From NCBI GenBank assembly GCA_014885115.2, contig WKLE02003785.1:1-16396 (forward strand): DNA of 16,396 nt, in the 5' to 3' direction. A program made the translations under genes and the position numbers. Source of the DNA: Asterionellopsis glacialis (taxonomy: Eukaryota; Bacillariophyta; Plagiogrammaphyceae; Rhaphoneidales; Asterionellopsidaceae). Positions 1 through 7,513 of this stretch are shown piece by piece (within the stretch, counting starts at the first letter, position 1; every line of letters starts with the position of its first letter). The notes under the pieces were generated by a model. That model ran no database searches, was not told the origin of the DNA, and worked only from the letters and a program-made list of their open reading frames with translations.

Positions 1-574
1 CTCTTGTCAATGATGGATAATTATCTGGATCAAGTAATGTTAATGCAACTTGAATTGTCATGTTATTCGTATTGATGTTGTTGGAGTTCTTTTCCGACGT
101 TGCCGTGGTTGTAAAATTAATGCTCAAGTGTTGTTGAAGACGGAGTATGGTGGATGATACTTCCATTTGACGTATGACTTTATATCCACCCTTTTGACCA
201 TTTGGCAATTGATTTAAATCTTGATCTGAAGGGAAATCTTTTATACCATTCTCCAATACTAAATTACCAGAATCTGAGGAATCAGATATTGGTTGATATT
301 GTGTAATCCAATTATTGGAACAGAAAGGTGTAATAGCAGTAGTAGTATCTTCTTGTCTTGTTTCAGAAAAAATATGATTGTTGTGCATCAAGGTCAATAC
401 TGAAGTAGTTTTGTGCCGATTAGATGATTTCGTTGTGATCCAATCAGGTCTAATATTGACTCGATTCCCGAAATGTTTTTTGTTGCAAGGGTCACAACCG
501 AGCGCTACTACTTGAGAAGACGACAAACTGAAAGTCCAGATGGCAACCAACGAATACATAATAACTTTTCTCAT
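1..574 (-). CDS. Secreted protein of unknown function, N-terminal part (runs off left edge)
   Basis: I read this frame by hand from the ATG at 574-572. It stays open for 191 codons to the left edge, so the C-terminus is missing. The N-terminus (MRKVIMYSLVAIWTFSLSSS, then QVVALG) looks like a signal peptide with likely cleavage near residue 25. It is followed by a CxxC (GCDPC) and a N/T/S-rich chain. Potential N-glycosylation sites lie in the last third, such as NFT and NMT. This suggests a secreted or ER-routed protein (inference). I recognise no family. A run with alternating hydrophobic residues near the edge (TIQVALTLLDPDNYP) could be a beta-rich domain. A CACGTG site lies about 50 bases upstream of the ATG. 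The long open frame, credible signal peptide and absence of stops support a real gene. Confidence 0.6.
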   Translation of the reverse strand, partial: MRKVIMYSLVAIWTFSLSSSQVVALGCDPCNKKHFGNRVNIRPDWITTKSSNRHKTTSVLTLMHNNHIFSETRQEDTTTAITPFCSNNWITQYQPISDSSDSGNLVLENGIKDFPSDQDLNQLPNGQKGGYKVIRQMEVSSTILRLQQHLSINFTTTATSEKNSNNINTNNMTIQVALTLLDPDNYPSLTR

Positions 575-984
575 TGTACAATACTTTTTTCATCAAAATT
601 TAAAAAAAAAGTTCGAGATTGCACGTGACACAAAATAGATGTTGCAATAGAACTGAAAAAATTACATACGCATCTACACTAGCAACATTTCAATCTGTTT
701 CAGTATTAAATGGGGAATAGCAGAATATCCAACACCTTCCTGCCTTTTGTGTCATTTATGTCGGTTGTGTGTGTGTGTGTTGCTCGTGACTTGGATCTTT
801 AGGTTTTAGGTGCGAACCTTCTCTCCACAATGAAAGAGGTGTCGTGTTGTTTTGGCAGTCTGTACTTGATTCGGAAAATGAGGTCGTTCAACCCCCAAAT
901 CTATTTATTTTTAATGCAATTATTTGTAAAAAATCCTACGTCATATTGTACTAGTACCAGTGCCCCATTGGACGAATTGCAAAA
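575..984. other. Intergenic stretch with short TG microsatellite
   Basis: I see no gene here. The stretch holds the presumed promoter of the left-edge minus-strand gene, including an A-run at about 602-609 and the CACGTG site. It also has a short (TG)n tract at about 765-782. The rest is AT-rich and reaches the chelatase relic. Confidence 0.5.
622..627. promoter_or_regulatory. CACGTG palindrome (E-box/G-box type) upstream of the left-edge gene
   Basis: A perfect CACGTG lies 48 bases upstream of the start codon of the minus-strand secreted-protein gene. This hexamer is the classic core bound by bHLH and some bZIP factors. A single six-base site can occur by chance, so function is inferred from position only. 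Confidence 0.25.
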
Positions 985-1228
985 TCCAAGAGGTTGACCT
1001 GGAAGCCATTCGACCTTACCATGCATGCATGCCAAGATGAATAACAATAACGGCATCAGCACCAATTCCACCTTCTGATTCTGGGTGTCTCAACCATTTG
1101 TACCCTGCGCAATACTGTGGATGAGGAGTAACATCACGTTGCAACAATAATCTCATTGGATCACCTTCCATGCCAAGGAGAGGCTGAACCGTAACAAAAA
1201 CATTCTCTAGTTGTATCCCAGAGACTAG
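985..1228 (-). pseudogene. chlH: Fragment of magnesium chelatase subunit H (ChlH/BchH type), frameshifted
   Basis: Read on the minus strand from about 1228, the translation gives IQLENVFVTVQPLLGMEGDP, then MRLLLQRDVTPHPQYC, then GIGADAVIVIHLGMH. After a frameshift it continues GKVEWLPGQPLG. This follows the well-known core of the large subunit of magnesium chelatase (and related CobN-type chelatases): NVFVGVQP, EGDPMRLL, HFGMHGTVEWLPGQPLG. Intact ChlH proteins exceed 1,000 residues; only about 80 remain. The break is an extra ATGC unit in an ATGC triplet at 1021-1032; with two units instead of three the frame would be continuous. No start, ends or flanking chelatase sequence are visible, so this is a relic. 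The functional ChlH inserts Mg into protoporphyrin IX for chlorophyll synthesis. Family assignment is confident; the exact ends are not. Confidence 0.8.
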
Positions 1229-1354
1229 GTAATGATGAAATGTTTGTTGGAAATGGTGGGTTTTCTGATGCTTCAGTAAACACCTTTGCTGGTAGCAGAT
1301 TTAGCTGGAATGGTGGCAGTGGAAATGATACAGTCAACACAATATTCACTGCGA

Positions 1355-1873
1355 ACATTACAAGAAATATCACAATCGCCTTCGTCTATAATAGATCGAT
1401 TACTTTGTCAAGTAGAAGGTGGAAGTGGAGGGTCAAAGAAACAATATCCTGTGGGAATTTATTTATTTGTAATTGGTGGTATATTTTCAGCCATTACCCT
1501 GGCCACCACCAATAATTTGGATGGTCAATACGATTTGCCATTGAAATTCTTTGGTGCACCTATAGCTAGCTATATGGGCATTGGAGGGACTTGGTTGGGA
1601 AGAATACAAGGTGGGATTATTGGAAGGTGCTATACCTCAATTACCATGAACGACATTAAAAAGTGTTATCTCATGGTAATAACAATATCAATGCAATGGA
1701 TGCAGTCATTTCAAGATGTCAAGTGAGTATATCTGTAGGGTTAATGAATCTACTGTTGTGTCCATTTGGAGGTATGCCAAATTGTCAAGGTGCAGGTGGA
1801 TTAGCAGGACAACATCGTATGGGAGCACAACATGGACCATCAATTGTATTTTTAGGATTTCTCAAAATATGTT
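1355..1873 (+). pseudogene. MOT1: Partial, broken copy of the MOT1 molybdate transporter gene
   Basis: This segment matches the intact MOT1 gene at 12376-14175 almost base for base over long runs. For example, the approximately 200 bases from 1446 differ at only a few positions apart from one small insertion. It starts at TLQEIS (MOT1 residues 65-70) and jumps straight to residue 244, a 519-bp in-frame deletion with CA at the joint. A 4-bp duplication at 1563-1572 shifts the frame. A 53-bp deletion at about 1672 removes MOT1 bases 13401-13453 and shifts it again. Similarity stops at 1873, inside MOT1 residue 427, so the C-terminal part is absent. Residues needed for a working transporter (the VQPMK segment) are in the deleted part. 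It is a recent local duplicate that cannot encode a transporter. Orientation is the same as the parent, about 11 kb away. Confidence 0.93.
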
Positions 1874-2598
1874 CATTCTTCAAGTAGTAAATCTTCAAGT
1901 AGTGTCTGCCAACCACATACCAGGTACAGTACCAGTTGGTATATATACAAAATTTCTGAGAAATTTAGTGTAATTTAGCGTATTCTTATGAAAATCACAC
2001 AAGTTTTCAGTATTCCAATCCCCTCTGCTACAGTTTCAGTCAATACATGGAGTAATATGTGACATATTAGAACGTTCCTAATCTGTTTTCAACACTGAAG
2101 GTAAACATTTGATGCGCCTGCAGAGGGGTTTGGGAGGTAAAACGAGAATTTGGTAAAAATAAAAAATCTAGAAATTTGTGTGGAAAACAAAAAAAAGTGA
2201 AAATTTGGGGGGAGGCACACAAGGGAGTGTGTGCGGTCAATACGACCTTAAGTTATGTACCCTATATTAATAAATATATTATTATAATATATATTTCAAT
2301 ATACTAAAAAAGAGCTATTTTATATGTAATAAATTCTGTATTGCCCTCTCTACTAGCTAGAGAGTCTCCTCCCCGCCAGCCAGCTCTTTTTTCTCCATCC
2401 AACTTCGATCCATAAGTTAATCCAAAATACAGTGTTGTGGAAAGAAAAAAATGACAGACTCGAGCTCTCGAGTAAAAGTGCACATTTGAATTTCGAATAA
2501 GGACAAAGACAGAGAGACGCAGCACTCGGTCGCACCCATTCCATTACCGTCTCCCATGCTATTTTGACGTTTATCTCACTCCACACATTATTAGTAGA
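1874..2598. other. AT-rich intergenic stretch upstream of the SGNH-like gene, with two short hairpins
   Basis: No coding region is supported. There is a perfect hairpin at 2215-2234 (GCACACA, 6-base loop, TGTGTGC). A very AT-rich tract lies at about 2265-2310, made mostly of TATAATA-like words. A second inverted repeat is at 2346-2364 (CTCTCTA, loop CTAGC, TAGAGAG). The half site TGACGT occurs at about 2564. The 3' part must contain the promoter and 5' UTR of the gene starting at 2599; I cannot point to a convincing TATA box. Confidence 0.45.
1877..1903 (+). repeat. 12-bp tandem direct repeat at the edge of the MOT1 relic
   Basis: TCTTCAAGTAGT occurs at 1877-1888 and again at 1892-1903 (period 15), four bases after the point where MOT1 similarity ends. 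Short templated duplications at a breakpoint are typical of error-prone end joining or template switching. The link to how the relic formed is inference. Confidence 0.6.
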
Positions 2599-5272
2599 AT
2601 GTCAAGTACTACTAACAAATCGTTACGACGAAATAATCGTCCATCAATTCGTGGAATTGTGACTCAAAAAGCAAAAGATTCCTTGGAACATTTGAAAAGC
2701 CGTCAAAGTCGTCGTCGAAAAAGAAAACACAAACATGAACCATTTATTTTTACGGTGTGTAAAGTTGGAACATCATTGCTTTTATTGTTTGGTTTATGTT
2801 CTTTTTTATATGATATGATGACATTCAAAAGTATGCATAATGATGGTCAAAGTCGAATAAGAATACCTCATCTTCGTAATCATCATCGTTCAAAGCAACG
2901 AAAACGACTTCATCATGATTTTGTAAACAATAGAGAAAAGTATGTCATTCTTCCATCAAACGATAATAATGATGATGACGAAAATGACGATGATAAGGAG
3001 GACTCCTTGTCATCCGCATCAGTTGCAATACCATACTTTCCATTGGATACAGAAAATACAGATATAGATGTATTTGGAATAGCTTCCATGTATCTTTCGA
3101 CTGCTAAGAATACTTCCATAAAAAAGAAGAAGAAAAAAGATACTTCGACAAAATTTATACATTCGGCAGATGCCATACGTGGTATGTTTGCTCAACGATA
3201 CGGTGGAGAAAATGCAGCAAGAGCTATACTTGATAAGGGTCTTACCATTGTAGAGAAGAACAAGAAACAAAAGAAGAACAAAGTATCCAACAAGAAAGAA
3301 GGAGAAGAAGAAGACAACAATGACAGCATCAGCAACAAGAACAACAATGATGAAAATTTAAGATTCAAGCGGTTGGGGCAGATAGCAGAACGGATTCGTA
3401 TGGCTCGTAGTGAAGAAAGTAGCCATGCTCCTACTAAAAAATCGTCATTTCGGATGGCATTTGTAGGAACATCTGCTACAGCAGGATATGGAAATGATTT
3501 TAGTCAGTCGTATCCTCTAGTAGTAGAAGAAATACTGCGAGAACCATTTCAACATTTGGGACTTGACTTCAAGGTGACGAATACTGCCATGGATGGATTG
3601 TCATCCTTTCCATTTGGTTGGTGTATGAAAAACTTTTTTTCGTTTGATGGTACTACTACTAGTAATAAAGAAACGGATGATGCAGCAGTAGATATCATAT
3701 CATGGGATTTTGGTGCTGTTTCAGATACAACCTTGGAAGCTTTCATACGTCAAGTAACAACAATTAACAACAACATGGAAAGACAACAGCAACGACCACC
3801 ACCCATGATGATTTTCCGGGATGTACCAGGACGTGATGTTATTCAAAAGTAAGTACGACTCTACGCATGTATACAATCGACCTACACTGGCACCTTATGG
3901 ATATTTCTCATGTTCAAAAATATGAACTCACTCTTTTCTTATTGGTGATGTACATGTATTTCGTTTTCTTTTTAAATATAATATGTAAAGATATGTCGAT
4001 GCTGATATTTTAACCGATTCTCTCCTAGTCCATACAAATACGCCAATCAATGCATTGTTTAGTGATATGAAAGAAAAACACCTCCCTATTGGTTTTCAGG
4101 GGTGGAAAGACTTTGGAGCTCCAAATGGAGCACCAGGGATAGATGATGCACATAATCTATCAGTGAAGCAACATGAATTAACAGCTTGGCTTATTGCTAT
4201 GGATCTACTAAGTGCCATGGAACTACTTGTGGCTGATGATATACTTGTGGCTGATAGTGGTGCGAGTCTTCTAAACATAATGGATGACACAACAACAACA
4301 ACAGGACGACATGACCACCAACAAGAAGCGGTTACTAGTATTCCACCTCCGTTTTCGAAATCAGCTTTAAAGGAAGAATCGAAGGACTGGTATCCATATT
4401 TATTTGGTTCACCTATTCAACCATCAATTCAATGTCGAACATCCTTTGAATCGCATAGAGGTGGTGGTAATGACCTGAAGGAAATTATTATTTCAGGCAC
4501 TGTTGGTGATGACATTGATTTACTGCTGCCCAAGGGACCCATGTACTACAATGATGGATGGATTATGGATCTCGATAAAGATGAAAAACAACAAAGAAAA
4601 CGATTACAGCAATGGGACTTTCTTGGCTTTCAGGATATAAAGAAAGCATTATATGGTGTTCCCGCATCGGGACCACTCCAACTGTTCTTACCGATTTCGA
4701 CTTTAGCACTACTTGACAACAAGACTGCAGAAAATAACCGAAAGAAAGACAAGAAAAATCAAAGAGGGCTTCGTTTTCGAGAGAACCATAATGATCAACG
4801 GCATTTACCTAAGAATGAAGGAGAAGAAGCAGGCCTGAATGTAGACGACTTTGGCGTTGATGCTGCTGATGATGTTATGGCTGCCAAACATTATATTCAA
4901 TCGGTTATTGTGTGTGAATCAAATGTACCAAGACTTCCAGAAGGTTGCAACATTAAAAGTGATGTTGCTTTTACAATTGGTGGCATCCTGGTATCGGACG
5001 TTCAACTCATTCAAAGTGATGTTGTGTCAAGTTTTGGAAAACAATTATGCACTATACTGAAAGTACCAAATGATGCGCAGCTAACAACACAATCTGAATT
5101 ATTAGCATTGCATCAAAAGAAAACGGAACGTACGCTGATAAAGAGAACTAACAGTGACAAGTCATCCCTGAAACTCGGACTGCCAGTCCAAATCGAAGTG
5201 ACAAATAGATCCATCCATTGGGCGAAGGGACCATGTTCAATAGCTCATGTATTGTGGGAAGAAAAGTTGTAA
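2599..5272 (+). CDS. Type II membrane protein with SGNH/GDSL-hydrolase-like domain (two exons, 843 aa)
   Basis: Exon 1 is 2599-3848 and exon 2 is 3991-5272. Joining them at a phase-2 GT-AG intron gives one 843-residue protein. The N-terminus is basic (RRRKRKHKH), then a single hydrophobic segment spans about residues 50-72, which suggests a signal anchor with the bulk in the Golgi lumen or outside. K/N/D-rich linkers fill residues 90-280. A domain starting near 285 reads MAFVGTSATAGYGNDF; S292 sits where SGNH esterases have the nucleophile of GDS, but here it is GTS. NTAMDG at 328 and IISWDFG at 366 resemble the next blocks. DDAHNLSVKQHELTAW at 468 fits the DxxH block, with D468 and H471 as candidates for the catalytic pair. 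The C-terminal 350 residues hold a second, unassigned region with a lysine-rich linker. Hydrolase activity and substrate (an esterified glycan would be typical) are inference. The start is the first in-frame ATG. Confidence 0.75.
3849..3990 (+). other. Spliceosomal intron (142 bp, phase 2)
   Basis: The donor is AAAA|GTAAGT and the acceptor is TGTAAAG|ATATG, preceded by a pyrimidine-rich tract (about 3957-3972). Exon 1 hits a stop just past the donor, and exon 2 is open upstream only as far as a TAA at 3986-3988, just before the acceptor. Splicing restores a continuous reading: VPGRDVIQK followed by YVDADILTDSLLVHT. The join falls between two SGNH-type blocks, as a single-domain gene requires. 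Confidence 0.85.
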
Positions 5273-6004
5273 TGTTGTTGTTTTTAAGATGATATTAGTT
5301 TTAATAGATTACAAGAATTTGCATTCGTATCCCTTCTTGTGTTATGTAGGAAAAGCCAGGCATCTTATTTTAAGATTTTCTGTATCTGTTTTAAAGTATA
5401 CTTTTGTAGACGATTCACAATGAATAACGAGCTCATGTGAAACATCTTACTCTACCAAGGGGATCTACCGTCCGTGCATACGTTTGAAATTTCGTCCCAC
5501 GCCAATCATCGGAAGTCCTCACTCGTTCCAGGGCTATGGTCGAGTCGTTATAACTTTCCTGTACTAAGTATGATAGTACTACATACTGTTGATTTTTTTT
5601 AACGACATCCATTATTTTTAATCAATCATCCGGTCCCATTTATGAAAAATGCCATATTGGACCATTCGGTAATTTTGTGTATGCAAAACGTAGTATCAGG
5701 AATGGAGTGGCCTGCTCTCATTTATATGTGTATAATGAAAAAATTCTGGACTATATGACGACAAATTGTATTATTGCATTATAAGTATATGAGTTAATGC
5801 ATATGCATATTCAGACACATATGATACACATGGAAAGTCCACGTTGCTGCTGTTTTCCCTCACATTTCGGCGAAGCTACAATCTAGATATCAAATGATTC
5901 ATTCCATGGATCAGCTTTTCATTTTATTTCCAAACGAAATTATAAAGCCGGAGAAAAAAAAATTGCAGGTTGGCCCTGACAGAGGAATTAAAAAAGTCCG
6001 TAAA
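5273..6004. other. Intergenic stretch between the SGNH-like gene and the secreted-protein gene
   Basis: No gene is supported. It contains the 3' UTR of the upstream gene and the promoter and 5' UTR of the next. A near-palindrome around TAGTACTA lies at 5567-5587 (AGTATG, then TAGTACTA, then CATACT, with one extra A). The frame of the following gene is open back to 5894 and includes an earlier ATG, but that extension lacks any signal-peptide character. Confidence 0.45.
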
Positions 6005-6937
6005 ATGAAAGCCAAACTACTAACTTTAACAATATTGTTGTCTGTAACCGCTAGCGAAGCCAGTCTTCGAGGCCTTCGCCGTCAATATAACAAAAAGCGT
6101 GCAGCAAAAACTACGGTCATCACAGACTTGCACGAGTGGAATACTGCTGACGAAGTATTTGATACCATTTCATGTGATGTAGCTCTTGATGTCCAATGTA
6201 CAGTAGAAAACGATACCAAACCTTGCAATGGACTTCTACCGGATATCGTTGATTTATGTTCTCCCGACGATCATCCAACAAGTATTACCATGCATTATAT
6301 TGGAGGAACATGTAATCATACGTCATTTTCTCTTTGCGAGGATTACCTAGCTAGCTCTGCTTCCAATGTATCATACATCGTAGCAACCGACAGAAACAAC
6401 GAAGTTTACTTCGAGGGCAATGTCACCGTGGATGACAGTTTCTTGATAAGCAATAATGGAAACACCCTTAACGAAGATATCAGTATCAATGTTTACTCAT
6501 CGTCTGATCAATCTGAGTTGCTGCAAACTGTTACACTTCCGGCATGTTCCAATTCTACTCCCCTTTTTTATTTCCAGGAAGTCTTGGGACCTGTTAAGCT
6601 CACTGCCTTTGAAAGTGCAGGAAGAGGCAATGTTACGTTTGAATCGGTATTCATTATTGATGCAGCATATGAATTTTCTATTAGTGGTACTGGTGTAGTG
6701 ACGAATCTTTATAGTATGTCTAGTATTTATGGACTTGTTGACCTTACTGAACTTGTAAGAGATACAGTGCTTGAGTCAGGCGACAATGTTATTGTGAAAC
6801 ATGATTTTCAGCTTGATCTAAGCACCCCATTTTATTTCACAGCAATATCCAATGTTGAAGCTGCTCCGACCATCTCAAGTGAAGAGAAGTGCTCGAATTC
6901 AAATCAGATGACGTTTACGGCAGGAACTGGTGTCTAA
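6005..6937 (+). CDS. Secreted glycoprotein of unknown function (310 aa)
   Basis: I chose the ATG at 6005 because it begins a clean signal peptide (MKAKLLTLTILLSVTASEAS, cleavage near residue 18-20), followed by a basic RGLRRQ stretch. An upstream in-frame ATG at 5894 would bury this signal behind 37 mostly charged residues. The mature chain has about ten cysteines and at least six N-glycosylation sites (NDT 69, NHT 104, NVS 121, NVT 139, NST 183, NVT 209). A pattern around residues 93-111 (TITMHYIGGTCNHTSFSLC) and one at 179-203 (PACSNSTPLFYFQEVLGPVK, then LTAF) resemble, from memory, a repeat in secreted diatom proteins listed as a domain of unknown function (possibly DUF7467). That is tentative. 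No catalytic motif is visible. Likely extracellular or cell-wall associated (inference). It is convergent with the kinase-phosphatase gene. Confidence 0.65.
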   Translation: MKAKLLTLTILLSVTASEASLRGLRRQYNKKRAAKTTVITDLHEWNTADEVFDTISCDVALDVQCTVENDTKPCNGLLPDIVDLCSPDDHPTSITMHYIGGTCNHTSFSLCEDYLASSASNVSYIVATDRNNEVYFEGNVTVDDSFLISNNGNTLNEDISINVYSSSDQSELLQTVTLPACSNSTPLFYFQEVLGPVKLTAFESAGRGNVTFESVFIIDAAYEFSISGTGVVTNLYSMSSIYGLVDLTELVRDTVLESGDNVIVKHDFQLDLSTPFYFTAISNVEAAPTISSEEKCSNSNQMTFTAGTGV

Positions 6938-7513
6938 TTTCAATACATTGTGGCTGAAACAGGCTGGGTTACTTGTAAAACGGGCGACGCTCTTTTATAT
7001 CGTACACGTTATATGCGGATTAAGCTGCTGAGCTTACCAGCGCCCCGTAAATGGAAAACATAGAGAAATTTACATAGAACAATATTTATACATTCATGAC
7101 GAGTGAAATTTTTTTTACAAGCTATACTCTCACATATACATTCCCAGGAAGCAGATGACGACGGCATTTCTTCTCAGACAAGATGAGACACTGAACGAGC
7201 ATTCTTTTAATAGTATTGTACGCATGTATATTGGTATCTTCTTTCAAATAGTATCATCGCTTTCATGTTTGAGTCACACCACTTTTTCATATCAACACTT
7301 CTTTTTGTGATTCGTGATGTAATTTGGGCATTGTGTGATTTTTAGAGAGGTCCTCTAGAGAAAGAGTCTCTACTAGAGGACTCTCCAGATAGTCTATTTT
7401 ATAATCGAAAAGAATATTTTCTACCCGCGTCTTTCTTCATTGGAATAGAATTACAATAGCAAAAATAATGACTTAGTATTATACAGACTTAATGGCATGT
7501 CTATGAAATTCCG
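6938..7513. other. Convergent intergenic region with two hairpins
   Basis: This holds the 3' ends of two convergent genes. No coding region is evident. Inverted repeats are at 7021-7036 (TAAGCT, loop GCTG, AGCTTA) and 7345-7385 (described separately). Confidence 0.45.
7345..7385. repeat. Imperfect inverted repeat between convergent genes
   Basis: The left arm GAGAGGTCCTCTAG (7345-7358) pairs with the right arm CTAGAGGACTCTC (7373-7385). Eight central pairs are perfect and one base is bulged; the loop is 14 bases. The right half shares the word CTCTACTAG with the inverted repeat at 2346-2364. It may act in 3' end formation of either gene, or be the trace of a small mobile element; the sequence does not decide. 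Confidence 0.45.

Noticed and set aside
765..782. TG repeat as a functional element or Z-DNA tract
   Set aside because: Too short to be more than an ordinary microsatellite.
4027..4028. Alternative intron acceptor (CTCCTAG) for the SGNH-like gene
   Set aside because: It looks good as a splice site, but joining there puts exon 2 in a frame that meets a stop at 4060; the acceptor at 3989-3990 gives the open frame.
4055..4057. Separate gene starting at a TTG at 4055
   Set aside because: The frame continues upstream to the splice acceptor and completes an SGNH-like domain with exon 1.
5894..6004. N-terminal extension of the secreted protein from the ATG at 5894
   Set aside because: It would place 37 largely charged residues before a clear signal peptide; the ATG at 6005 fits better.
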